From contig NZ_JAFBGA010000012.1 in assembly GCF_016909575.1 (NCBI RefSeq), positions 1-64,000 on the forward strand: DNA of 64,000 nt, read 5' to 3'. How positions within the stretch are numbered: the stretch's first letter is position 1; each line of letters begins with the position of its first letter. This stretch comes from Streptomyces sp. HB132 (GTDB lineage: Bacteria > Actinomycetota > Actinomycetes > Streptomycetales > Streptomycetaceae). Positions 10,253 through 18,539 of the stretch are shown here, one piece after another. The translations under genes and the position numbers were made by a program. The notes beneath the pieces were generated by a model that saw nothing but the letters and a program-made list of their open reading frames with translations, ran no database searches and was not told the origin of the DNA.

Positions 10253-11121
10253 GCGGAGGGCTCCGGCTTGTTCTCGGCGATTGCGGCGAACTCCTCGACG
10301 GTCAGCGCCTCGCCCCGGGCCTGCGGCGAGATCCCCGCGGCGGTCAGTGCGGTCTCGGCGGCCGGTGCGGAGCCGGCCCAGCCGGCCAGGGCCGCGCGCA
10401 GCGTCTTGCGGCGCTGGGCGAAGGCGGCGTCCACGACGGCGAAGACCTCGCTCCTGCTCGCGGTGGTGCGGACCGGCTCCGCGCGCCGGACGAGGGACAC
10501 CAGCCCCGAGTCGACGTTGGGCGCGGGCCAGAACACCGTGCGGCCGATCGACCCGGCGCGCTTGACGTCGGCGTACCAGTTGGCCTTGACGGACGGCACG
10601 CCGTAGACCTTGTTCCCGGGCCGGGCGGCGAGCCGGTCGGCGACCTCGGCCTGCACCATCACGAGAGTCCGCTCGATGGTGGGGAAACGCTCCAGCATGG
10701 TGAGCAGCACCGGCACGGCGACGTTGTAGGGAAGGTTGGCGACCAGCGCGGTGGGCGGGGGGCCGGGCAGCTCCTTCACCAGCATCGCGTCCGAGTGGAC
10801 GAGGTCGAACCGGCCGGCCCGGTCCGGCAGGCGGGCGGCGACCGTGGCGGGCAGTGCGCCGGCGAGCACGTCGTCGATCTCCACGGCGACGACCCGGTCG
10901 GCCGCCTCCAGCAGGGCCAGGGTCAGCGAGCCCAGGCCGGGCCCGACCTCGACCACCACGTCGTCGGGCCGCACCTCGGCGGTCCGTACGATCCTGCGGA
11001 CCGTGTTGGCGTCGATGACGAAGTTCTGGCCGCGCTGCTTGGTGGGGCGTACGCCCAGCGCTGCGGCCAGCTCGCGGATGTCTGCGGGGCCCAGGAGGGC
11101 GTCGGGCTCTGTGGTGCTCAC
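10249..11121 (-). CDS. rsmA: 16S rRNA dimethyladenosine transferase RsmA (KsgA)
   Basis: A 290-residue methyltransferase that dimethylates A1518 and A1519 of 16S rRNA. Motifs visible: QNFVIDANTVRRIV, the SAM-binding VVEVGPGLGSLTLALL, acidic VAVEIDD and the catalytic LVANLPYNVAVPVL (NLPY). GTG start. It lies 9 bp downstream of a truncated RpfB-like gene and overlaps ispE, so rpfB-like, rsmA and ispE form one operon. Confidence 0.96.
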   Translation of the reverse strand: MSTTEPDALLGPADIRELAAALGVRPTKQRGQNFVIDANTVRRIVRTAEVRPDDVVVEVGPGLGSLTLALLEAADRVVAVEIDDVLAGALPATVAARLPDRAGRFDLVHSDAMLVKELPGPPPTALVANLPYNVAVPVLLTMLERFPTIERTLVMVQAEVADRLAARPGNKVYGVPSVKANWYADVKRAGSIGRTVFWPAPNVDSGLVSLVRRAEPVRTTASRSEVFAVVDAAFAQRRKTLRAALAGWAGSAPAAETALTAAGISPQARGEALTVEEFAAIAENKPEPSA

Positions 11122-11130
11122 CCGTTAAGC

Positions 11131-11688
11131 CTACGGCCGCCGCGGGACCCGGGGACCGCCGCCCGGCACGGGCCCCGAGACGCGTGTCTCGCGGAGGACG
11201 ACGATCTCGTCGCCGTCGTCCAGCCCCGTGGCGGGGGCGGGGGCGACGGTGTCGCGGGTCCCGACCGTGACGCCTTCGGCGTCGAGGAGCTCGCCGACGT
11301 CGTCCGCGAAGGTGTGCAAGGTGCGCGACGTGCCGTCGACACTCACGCGGACGGCCTTGTCCTGGGCGAGGAACGCGGCGGTGCCGCCGGCCAGGACCGC
11401 GACGACGAGGGCGCGCGGGACGATCCGCCGCAGGCTGTCCGGGGCACCCCGGTGACGCCGGGCGGCCCGGTGTCCGGGGGTCTTCCTCCGCGGGGCCGGC
11501 TGCCGGGCCGCCGGTGTGTCCAGCACGGTGGGGTCGTGGACCGGCGAGGCGCCCGGCCACCGCCCGGCGACGATCGTCCGCTCCTCGTGGAGGGAACGCG
11601 GCGGTGCCGGCGGCGGGGCGGGGACCCGCCCCAGGCTCGTACGCCCACTGCCGCGCGGCGCGCGGTGACTGCCCTGCGAATGGCCCAC
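11131..11688 (-). CDS. Truncated RpfB-like membrane-anchored DUF348 protein
   Basis: A 185-residue protein. An Arg/Pro-rich cytoplasmic N-terminus (1-105) leads to one transmembrane helix (ALVVAVLAGGTAAFLAQ) and then a single ubiquitin-like DUF348 domain (VRVSVDGTSRTLHTFADDVGELL...GDEIVV). In the full resuscitation-promoting factor RpfB that sits next to rsmA in actinobacteria, DUF348 domains are followed by a G5 domain and a lysozyme-like transglycosylase. Here the frame stops at TAG right after the first DUF348, and only 9 bp separate it from rsmA, so the G5 and enzyme domains are missing rather than out of frame. It is either a remnant or a shortened anchor or binding protein. Confidence 0.8.
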   Translation of the reverse strand: MGHSQGSHRAPRGSGRTSLGRVPAPPPAPPRSLHEERTIVAGRWPGASPVHDPTVLDTPAARQPAPRRKTPGHRAARRHRGAPDSLRRIVPRALVVAVLAGGTAAFLAQDKAVRVSVDGTSRTLHTFADDVGELLDAEGVTVGTRDTVAPAPATGLDDGDEIVVLRETRVSGPVPGGGPRVPRRP

Positions 11689-11804
11689 GACGCTCCAGAC
11701 GTTCCGCCCTGCCGACCCCGTTGCGCGGGCACGATAGCGGAGCCGCCGTCACCGCCCAAAGTCGTACGATTACCCAACGTGTCGGCCGGGTCGTGCGGCG
11801 GACG

Positions 11805-12671
11805 TCAGAAGTCGAACGCGCGGGCGGTGTTGTCGTAGACGGCGGCGGCCAGGGTGTCCTCGTCGGTGCCCCTCACCTCCGCCATGGCGCGCAGGGTGAC
11901 CGGAATCAGGTAGGGCGCGTTGGGCCGGCCGCGGTACGGGGCGGGGGTGAGGAAGGGCGCGTCCGTCTCGACGAGCACGAGTTCGGCGGGGGCGACGGCC
12001 AGTGCGTCGCGCAGCGGCTGCGCGTTCTTGAAGGTGACGTTGCCCGCGAAGGACATGAAGTACCCGGCCGCCGCACAGATCCGGGCCATCTCGGCGTCTC
12101 CGGAGTAGCAGTGGAAGACGGTCCGCTCGGGGGCGCCCGCGTCGGCGAGGATGCGGAGCACGTCCGCGTGGGCGTCACGGTCGTGGATGACCAGGGCCTT
12201 GCCGTGCCGCTTGGCGATCTCGATGTGGGCCCGGAAGGACTCCTCCTGCGCGGCCATGCCCTCGGGCCCCGTACGGAAGTGGTCGAGGCCCGTCTCGCCG
12301 ACCGCGCGCACGTGGTCCAGTGCCGCGAGCGCGTCGATCTCGGCGAGCGCCTCGTCGAGCGCGGCCCTCCCGCCGGGATCGCGCGCTCCCTGCCGGGCCG
12401 AGCCCTCGGGGTCTCCGTGCACGATGCGCGGCGCCTCGTTGGGGTGCAGGGCGACGGAGGCGTGCACGGAGGGGTGCGCGGCGGCGGTCTCGGCGGCCCA
12501 GTGCGATCCCTTCACGTCACAGCCCACCTGGACGACGGCGGTGACGTTGACCGCCGCGGCGCGGGCCAGGCCCTCCTCGACTGTTCCGTCCTGCATGTCC
12601 AGGTGGGTGTGCGAATCGGCGACCGGAACCCTGAGGGGTTCGGGGAGCGGCGGGGCTTCGGTACGGCTCAT
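11805..12671 (-). CDS. tatD: TatD family metal-dependent deoxyribonuclease
   Basis: A 288-residue TIM-barrel hydrolase. Metal ligands are visible in VADSHTHLDM (HxH), AVGETGLDHFR (Glu), VIHDRDAH (His) and VETDAPFL (Asp). TatD proteins are 3'-5' exonucleases with roles in DNA quality control. The start MSRTEAPPL was preferred over an ATG 36 nt upstream, because the longer version adds a basic stretch absent from the family; neither start has a strong ribosome site. The zinc-ribbon gene ends 32 bp upstream on the same strand. Confidence 0.93.
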   Translation of the reverse strand: MSRTEAPPLPEPLRVPVADSHTHLDMQDGTVEEGLARAAAVNVTAVVQVGCDVKGSHWAAETAAAHPSVHASVALHPNEAPRIVHGDPEGSARQGARDPGGRAALDEALAEIDALAALDHVRAVGETGLDHFRTGPEGMAAQEESFRAHIEIAKRHGKALVIHDRDAHADVLRILADAGAPERTVFHCYSGDAEMARICAAAGYFMSFAGNVTFKNAQPLRDALAVAPAELVLVETDAPFLTPAPYRGRPNAPYLIPVTLRAMAEVRGTDEDTLAAAVYDNTARAFDF

Positions 12672-12703
12672 GCCCACGACTCTACGAGGGCATGAGCTCT
12701 CTC

Positions 12704-13096
12704 TCACCGCCGGTGGAAGGGACGCAGCAGGTCGGACAGGTGCCAGTGGTGCGGCTCGGGCCCGGGTGCCCGCACCGCCGCGACCGCCATCTCCTCGGCG
12801 GCCGTCTCCTCACCGGCCCGCTTCGGGCGCGGGGGCTGCGGGGGCCGGAGCAGCTGCTGGACGAGGGAGACCCGGCCGGCCCGCATGATCCGGACGACGT
12901 GACCGCCGCACTTCGCGCAGGAGGGGGTGGACAGCGGTGAGGGCACCTGCTGGCCGTCCGCCTTGTAGACCACGAAGGCGTTGCCCGAGCGGTCGACGTG
13001 GTGCTCTATCTCGTAGGCCTGTTCCCAGCCGTACCCACACCTCATGCAGGCGAAGGCGTACGCCTCGTGCACGGTGGTTGCTGCGATCTCACTCAT
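12704..13096 (-). CDS. Small zinc-ribbon protein, unknown function
   Basis: A 130-residue protein with two CxxC knuckles (CMRCGYGWEQ and CAKCGGHVV, about residues 18-21 and 63-66), a likely zinc ribbon, and a basic, Pro-rich C-terminal half ending in PHHWHLSDLLRPFHRR. The ATG lies behind GAGGAG (spacing 5), better than an in-frame start further upstream. It precedes tatD on the same strand and may be co-transcribed. I do not recognise a characterised family; zinc ribbons of this size usually bind nucleic acid or a partner protein. Confidence 0.8.
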   Translation of the reverse strand: MSEIAATTVHEAYAFACMRCGYGWEQAYEIEHHVDRSGNAFVVYKADGQQVPSPLSTPSCAKCGGHVVRIMRAGRVSLVQQLLRPPQPPRPKRAGEETAAEEMAVAAVRAPGPEPHHWHLSDLLRPFHRR

Positions 13097-13106
13097 GCCT
13101 GCTCCT

Positions 13107-13142
13107 CTTGTCCGATGGACAAGCACTCCGGACAAGCACTCC
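13107..13142. repeat. Inverted repeat joined to a 13-bp tandem repeat before the zinc-ribbon gene
   Basis: CTTGTCC-gat-GGACAAG (13107-13123) is a perfect 7-bp inverted repeat. Its right arm begins the first of two exact tandem copies of ggacaagcactcc (13117-13129, 13130-13142). Located 10 bp upstream of the zinc-ribbon start codon, it could be an operator covering the promoter. Confidence 0.5.
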
Positions 13143-13268
13143 GGATGATGCGTTCCACCCTCAAGTGGACGCCCTCACCGGCGGCGAAGCACCAGGTCTG
13201 CCGAGTGTTGGAACGCTTTTGGCCGTTCCGTGGCCGGAGGCCCAGGAACGCGGCTCGGGCTTTACACT

Positions 13269-14156
13269 TCAGGCTAGTCCTTTGCCCTGCTCCTGGCCGG
13301 TCCGAGCCGCGTTCTTTGCCGCGACCACCGCATCGAACACCTCGCGCTTGGGCAGCCCGGCCTCGGTGGCGACCGCCGCGATGGCCTCCTTGCGCCGCTC
13401 CCCCGCCTCCTCGCGCACCTGCACCCTGCGTACCAGCTCGGCGGGGTCCAGTCCTTCGTTCCCGGAGTCCGTGGCGCCCTCGACGACGACGGTGATCTCG
13501 CCACGCACCCCCTCGGCCGCCCAGACGGCGAGGTCACCCAGGGGGCCGCGCTTCACTTCCTCGTACGTCTTGGTCAGCTCGCGGCACACGGCGGCCCTGC
13601 GGTCCGTCCCGAACACCTCGGCCATCGCGGCCAGGGTGTCGTCCAGCCGGTGCGGGGCCTCGAAGAAGACCATCGTGCGGCGCTCGCCGGCGACCTCGCG
13701 CAGTTTCCCGAGCCGCTCGCCCGCCTTGCGGGGCAGGAAGCCCTCGAAGCAGAAGCGGTCCACGGGCAGCGCCGACAGTGCGAGCGCGGTCAGCACGGCC
13801 GACGGTCCTGGTACGGCGGTGACCTTGATGTCCTGCTCCACGGCGGCGGCGACGAGCCGGTAGCCGGGGTCGGAGACGGACGGCATCCCGGCGTCGGTGA
13901 CGAGCAGGACGCGCGCGCCGCCGGCCAGCGCCTCGACGAGTTCGGGCGTCCGCGCGGCCTCGTTGCCCTCGAAGTAGGACACGACACGCCCCGTGGTGTG
14001 GATGCCCAGCGCCTGGGTGAGCCGGCGCAGCCGCCGGGTGTCCTCGGCGGCCACGACGTCGGCCGTCTCCAGCTCGGCGGCGAGCCGTGGAGGGGCGTCC
14101 GCCACGTCGCCGATGGGGGTCCCTGCGAGTACGAGCGTTCCAGTCGTTCCAGTCAC
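13269..14156 (-). CDS. rsmI: 16S rRNA C1402 ribose 2'-O-methyltransferase
   Basis: A 295-residue methyltransferase of the tetrapyrrole-methylase fold. Visible motifs are LVLAGTPIGDVADAPPRL, VVAAEDTRRLRRL, LVTDAGMPSVSDPGYRL, AVPGPSAVLTALALS and FEGFLPRK, as in RsmI. An ATG at 14165 directly abuts GGGAGG, leaving no spacing, so I place the start at the GTG three codons later, 9 nt after that ribosome site, which also gives the family's usual TGTLVLAGTP N-terminus. It is divergent from pmt with about 60 bp between them. Confidence 0.94.
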   Translation of the reverse strand: MTGTTGTLVLAGTPIGDVADAPPRLAAELETADVVAAEDTRRLRRLTQALGIHTTGRVVSYFEGNEAARTPELVEALAGGARVLLVTDAGMPSVSDPGYRLVAAAVEQDIKVTAVPGPSAVLTALALSALPVDRFCFEGFLPRKAGERLGKLREVAGERRTMVFFEAPHRLDDTLAAMAEVFGTDRRAAVCRELTKTYEEVKRGPLGDLAVWAAEGVRGEITVVVEGATDSGNEGLDPAELVRRVQVREEAGERRKEAIAAVATEAGLPKREVFDAVVAAKNAARTGQEQGKGLA

Positions 14157-14218
14157 ATCGGCCATCCTCCCAGCACGGGCGGCACCACTCGCACAGATGC
14201 GTTCCTTACGATGGCGCG

Positions 14219-15985
14219 GTGACGAGTACTGCGCCCGAGGCCCAGCAGGGCAACGACGCCGGGGATCACACCGGCGACCAGCCGCCTTCCTGGCAGCAGC
14301 GGCTGCGCCGCTTCGGCCATTCCCCACGTCCGGAGACGGGGCTGCGCGAGCGCCTGATCCCGCCCTACACCCGCCCCGGGGGCCAGTTCTGGAGCGTGCT
14401 CGCGGTGCCGCCGGGCCTCGCCGGCCGCCTGGTGCGCTGGTCCGCGTGGGGCGGGCCGCTGCTGGTCGCCCTGGTCGCCGGGCTGCTGCGGTTCTGGAAC
14501 CTGGGCAGTCCGAAGGCGGTGATATTCGACGAGACGTACTACGCCAAGGACGCCTGGGCACTGGTCAACCAGGGGTACGAGGGTTCATGGCCCAAGGACG
14601 TCGACAAGCTGATCCTCAAGGACCCGTCCTCGGTGGACATCCCGGTGGACCCGGGCTACGTCGTCCATCCGCCGGTCGGCAAGTGGATCATCGGGTTCGG
14701 CGAACAGCTCTTCGGGTTCACCCCGTTCGGCTGGCGCTTCATGGTGGCGCTGCTCGGCACCCTCTCGGTCCTGATGCTGTGCCGGATCGGCCGCCGTCTG
14801 TTCCGCTCGACGTTCCTGGGCTGCCTGGCGGGAACCCTGCTGGCCGTGGACGGGCTGCACTTCGTGATGAGCCGCACCGCGCTGCTCGACCTGGTGCTGA
14901 TGTTCTTCGTGCTGGCCGCCTTCGGCTGCCTCCTCGTCGACCGTGACCGGTCCCGCCGGAAACTGGCCGCGGCGCTCCCGGTCGACGAGGACGGGATCCT
15001 GCGCCCGGACACCCACATCGCGGAAACGCTCCGCCTCGGGTGGCGCCCGTGGCGGATCATGGCCGGCCTGATGCTCGGCCTCGCCTTCGCCACGAAATGG
15101 AACGGGCTCTACATCCTGGCCGCGTTCGGCGTGATGGCGGTGCTCTGGGACGTCGGCGCCAGGCGCACGGCCGGCGCCGTGCAGCCGTACCGGGCCGTGG
15201 TCCTGAGGGACCTGCTGCCCGCCTTCGTCTCCACGGTGCCGGTCGCGATCGGCACGTACGTCGTGTCGTGGACCGGCTGGATCGTCACGGACAAGGGGTA
15301 CTACCGCAACTGGGCGGCCACCGAGGGCAGGGGCGGCAACTGGACCTGGCTGCCGGACTGGCTGCGCAGCCTGTGGCACTACGAGTACCAGGTCTACGAG
15401 TTCCACGTCGGCCTGACCTCCGGCCACACCTACCAGTCCAATCCGTGGAGCTGGATCGTGCTGGGCCGGCCCGTCTCGTACTTCTACGAGGAGAAGACGG
15501 GCTGCCTCACGTCCGGGACCGGGAAGTGCGCCCGCGAGGTGCTGGCGCTCGGCACCCCGCTGCTCTGGTGGGCGGCGTGCGTGGCGCTGCTGTACGTCCT
15601 GTGGCGCTGGTTCTTCCGCCGGGACTGGCGGGCGGGCGCGATCGCGTGCGGTGTGGCGGCGGGCTGGGTGCCCTGGTTCTTCTACCAGGAGCGGACGATC
15701 TTCCTCTTCTACGCGGTCGTGTTCGTGCCGTTCCTGTGTCTGGCGGTCACGATGATGATCGGCGCTCTCATCGGCCCCGCGACCGGCACGGGCACCAGGC
15801 ACCGGCTCGGCACGGAGAGCAGCGATCCGTCGGGCGAGCGCAGGCACACCCTGGGCGTGATCGCGGCGGGGGTCCTGGTGCTGCTGATCGTCTGGAACTT
15901 CGTGTATTTCTGGCCGCTGTACACCGGCACGTCGATCCCGGAGGACGCCTGGCGCGACCGGATGTGGCTGGACACCTGGGTGTAG
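14219..15985 (+). CDS. pmt: Polyprenyl-phosphate-mannose protein mannosyltransferase
   Basis: A 588-residue GT39 membrane enzyme. After a cytoplasmic N-terminus the first extracellular loop carries VIFDETYYAKD, with the essential Asp-Glu pair; roughly ten transmembrane helices follow. Actinobacterial Pmt transfers mannose from polyprenyl-phosphate-mannose to Ser/Thr of proteins leaving through the Sec system, and in S. coelicolor it is the phage phiC31 receptor glycosylation enzyme. The GTG start was chosen because it follows the divergent rsmI promoter region and gives the family's usual N-terminus. Confidence 0.95.
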   Translation: MTSTAPEAQQGNDAGDHTGDQPPSWQQRLRRFGHSPRPETGLRERLIPPYTRPGGQFWSVLAVPPGLAGRLVRWSAWGGPLLVALVAGLLRFWNLGSPKAVIFDETYYAKDAWALVNQGYEGSWPKDVDKLILKDPSSVDIPVDPGYVVHPPVGKWIIGFGEQLFGFTPFGWRFMVALLGTLSVLMLCRIGRRLFRSTFLGCLAGTLLAVDGLHFVMSRTALLDLVLMFFVLAAFGCLLVDRDRSRRKLAAALPVDEDGILRPDTHIAETLRLGWRPWRIMAGLMLGLAFATKWNGLYILAAFGVMAVLWDVGARRTAGAVQPYRAVVLRDLLPAFVSTVPVAIGTYVVSWTGWIVTDKGYYRNWAATEGRGGNWTWLPDWLRSLWHYEYQVYEFHVGLTSGHTYQSNPWSWIVLGRPVSYFYEEKTGCLTSGTGKCAREVLALGTPLLWWAACVALLYVLWRWFFRRDWRAGAIACGVAAGWVPWFFYQERTIFLFYAVVFVPFLCLAVTMMIGALIGPATGTGTRHRLGTESSDPSGERRHTLGVIAAGVLVLLIVWNFVYFWPLYTGTSIPEDAWRDRMWLDTWV

Positions 15986-16090
15986 CGGCGAAGGCCGTCC
16001 CGAGCCGGAAAGCGCTCTCTCGAAGGGCGTAGCAGTCCTATAACAACCGCCTCAACGCCCCCTGCCGTCCCGTACTGTGCGGAAGGAAGG

Positions 16091-16112
16091 CCCCTTGAAC
16101 GCGTTCAAGGGG
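16091..16112 (+). promoter_or_regulatory. Perfect 22-bp palindrome in the PBP leader
   Basis: The arms ccccttgaacg and cgttcaagggg form a gapless 22-bp palindrome centred on CG, 28 bp before the PBP start. A TTGAAC/GTTCAA core with central CpG resembles LacI-family operators, but the regulator is not identified. It lies between the likely promoter and the ribosome site, so it could equally be a leader hairpin. Confidence 0.6.
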
Positions 16113-16139
16113 GCGCTCACGGGGAGGGGAACCGCACAG

Positions 16140-17774
16140 ATGCGCAGTGGAGCGAAGGTCGCCGTGGTCGGCGGGGTGTTCGTACTCGTGGCCGGGGGGC
16201 TCGGGTACGGCGTGTACGACGTGGTGCTGGGAGGCGGTGGGACCGGGGGCACGGAGAGCGCCTCGGCGTCCTCGGAGGTGAAGACCGGGCCGCCCGAGAA
16301 GGAGGAGATCCAGGAGACCGCCAAGGGTTTCCTCGAAGCGTGGGCGTCCGGCGACGCGTCGGCGGCCGCCCTGCTCACGAACAACGAGACCGTCGCCGAG
16401 CCGCTGCTGTCGGCGTACGCCGACGAGGCCCACGTCACGAAGGCGGTCATCACGCCGGGCGCCCCCGTCGGCACGAAGGTGCCGTACACGGTGAAGGCGA
16501 CGGTGTCGTTCGAGGGGAGGACCAAGCCCTGGTCGTACTCCTCCGAGCTGACCGTGGTGCGCGGCCTGACGACCGGCAAGGCACTCGTCGACTGGCAGCC
16601 CACGGTGATCCACCCGCAGCTGACCGAGGGGGCGGCGCTGAGGACCGGCGAGTCCTCACAGGCGGCGATCGAGGCCGTCGACCACAACGGCAAGGTGCTC
16701 GACAAGGAGACGTACCCCTCGCTCGGGCCGGTCCTGGACAGCCTGCGCGAGAAGTACGGCGACGAGGCGGGAGGTTCCGCGGGCGTCGAGACCTGGATCG
16801 AGCCCGCGGACGAACAGCTTCCGGACACCACACTGCTGACGCTGGCCAAGGGGAAGCCCGGCAAGCTGCAGACCACGCTCGACGCGGACGCCCAGGCGGC
16901 CGCCGAGAAGGCGGTCAAGCAGTTCAGCGGGGCGTCGGTGGTCGCCGTACGGCCGTCCACCGGCTCGATCCGCGCGGTGGCCAACAATCCGGCGACGGGC
17001 TTCAACGCGGCGATGCAGGGCACCCAGGCGCCCGGCTCCACGCTGAAGATCGTGACCGCCGCGATGCTCCTGGAGAAGGGCCTCGTCACCGCGGACGGCG
17101 CGACGGAGTGCCCCAAGGAGGTGCTGTACCAGGGCCGGACGTTCCACAACCTGGACCACTTCGGGCTTCCCGACTCCAGCAGCTTCACCACCAGCTTCGC
17201 CCGCTCGTGCAACACCGCCTTCATCAAGCTGATCGACGACACCAAGGACGACTCCGCGCTTCCCAAGACGGCCCGTGACGTCTTCGGGATCGGCCTCGAC
17301 TGGAAGACCGGCATCACCTCGTTCGACGGCCGGGTGCCCGAGGAGGCAGGCGGTGAGGCGGCTGCCCAGTACATCGGCCAGGGCACCGTCCAGATGAACG
17401 CGCTCAACATCGCGTCCATCACCGCGACCGCGCACACCGGAACGTTCCGTCAGCCGGTCATCGTCCCGCAGTCCCTGGACGACCGTCAGCTCGCCACGGC
17501 TTCCCGCTCGCTGTCGCAGAACGTCACCCGGCAGCTGAACGACATGATGCGGGCCACCGCCTCCTGGGGTACGGGCCAGGCGGCCATGGCCTCGGTCGGC
17601 GGCGACAAGGGCGCCAAGACCGGCTCGGCGGAGGTCGACGGACAGGGCACGTCCAACAGCTGGTTCACCGGCTTCAGCAACGACCTCGCGGCGGCGGCGG
17701 TCGTCCAGTCCGGCGGCCACGGCGGCGACGCGGCCGGCCCGGTGGTGGCGGCGGTGCTGCGCGCGGGGTCGTAG
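16140..17774 (+). CDS. Penicillin-binding protein (transpeptidase with MecA-type N-terminal domain)
   Basis: A 544-residue protein. Residues about 6-28 form a transmembrane anchor, about 45-155 an NTF2-like MecA_N domain (QETAKGFLEAWASGDASAAA), and the C-terminal half is a transpeptidase with all three motifs: S300-T-L-K303, S356-C-N358 and K493-T-G495. It should crosslink peptidoglycan outside the membrane. The ATG 10 nt behind GGGGAGGGG was chosen; an upstream in-frame GTG would place the leader palindrome inside the coding region. The third-motif region looks intact, so the protein is probably active. Confidence 0.93.
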   Translation: MRSGAKVAVVGGVFVLVAGGLGYGVYDVVLGGGGTGGTESASASSEVKTGPPEKEEIQETAKGFLEAWASGDASAAALLTNNETVAEPLLSAYADEAHVTKAVITPGAPVGTKVPYTVKATVSFEGRTKPWSYSSELTVVRGLTTGKALVDWQPTVIHPQLTEGAALRTGESSQAAIEAVDHNGKVLDKETYPSLGPVLDSLREKYGDEAGGSAGVETWIEPADEQLPDTTLLTLAKGKPGKLQTTLDADAQAAAEKAVKQFSGASVVAVRPSTGSIRAVANNPATGFNAAMQGTQAPGSTLKIVTAAMLLEKGLVTADGATECPKEVLYQGRTFHNLDHFGLPDSSSFTTSFARSCNTAFIKLIDDTKDDSALPKTARDVFGIGLDWKTGITSFDGRVPEEAGGEAAAQYIGQGTVQMNALNIASITATAHTGTFRQPVIVPQSLDDRQLATASRSLSQNVTRQLNDMMRATASWGTGQAAMASVGGDKGAKTGSAEVDGQGTSNSWFTGFSNDLAAAAVVQSGGHGGDAAGPVVAAVLRAGS

Positions 17775-18029
17775 CGCGCCGACGGCGGCCCCGGTCACCA
17801 CGGGCGGCCCGGCCGGCACCTCGCGTCGAACGCCGGGCCCCCGCGGTGATCCGGGCGGGCGCCGTCCCCCGGGCCCCGGTCGTGGCCCGGCTGTTCAGCG
17901 ATGCCGCCGGGGGGGGCGGCCACCCGGATCGCCCCGGGCGGCTGCCCGTAGGGGCGGGCCGAGGGACGATCCGCACAGCAGCCGGAAAGGCTGTGGTCCG
18001 CCGCCGGGACGGTTCAGTAGCGTGCGGGC

Positions 18030-18539
18030 ATGAGCACTCCCGACGCCACCCCCGCCACGACCGTCTCCGATGCGCATCCCCGCTTCGCCAAGGCCCTCGA
18101 CGAGATGGGCCTCCAGGTCGACGTGCGCCGCTTCCCCGAAGCCATCCGCACCGCGGCCGAGGCCGCCGCTGCGGTCGGCTGCGCACTCAGCCAGATCGTC
18201 AAGTCCCTGATCTTCGAGGCGGACGGCGTACCGGTCCTGGTGCTGATGGACGGCTCCTCACGGGTGGACGTGGAGCTCGTACGGAGCGAGCTGGGCGCCG
18301 CGAAGGTCGAGCGGGCGCGGGCCACCGTGGTCAGGGAGACCACCGGATACGCGATCGGCGGCGTGCCGCCCTTCGGCCACCGCACGAAGACCCGGGTGCT
18401 GGCCGACCGGGGTCTGCTCGGTCACGCCGAGGTATGGGCCGCCGCGGGCCATCCGCACACCGTCTTCCGCCTCGATCCCGCCACGCTCGTCGAGCTCGCG
18501 GGCGGCACCCTCGTGGACGTACGCGAGCCGGCCGCGTGA
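18030..18539 (+). CDS. YbaK/EbsC family aminoacyl-tRNA deacylase
   Basis: A 169-residue single-domain editing protein. The motif QIVKSLIF has the conserved Lys of the YbaK/ProX fold, and GGVPPFGH the substrate loop. Such proteins hydrolyse mischarged tRNAs, often Cys- or Ala-tRNA(Pro); specificity is not readable here. It overlaps the next gene by 4 nt (GTGA). The 255 bp upstream contain a short cacagc/gctgtg inverted repeat near 17974-17995 and otherwise nothing notable. Confidence 0.9.
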   Translation: MSTPDATPATTVSDAHPRFAKALDEMGLQVDVRRFPEAIRTAAEAAAAVGCALSQIVKSLIFEADGVPVLVLMDGSSRVDVELVRSELGAAKVERARATVVRETTGYAIGGVPPFGHRTKTRVLADRGLLGHAEVWAAAGHPHTVFRLDPATLVELAGGTLVDVREPAA

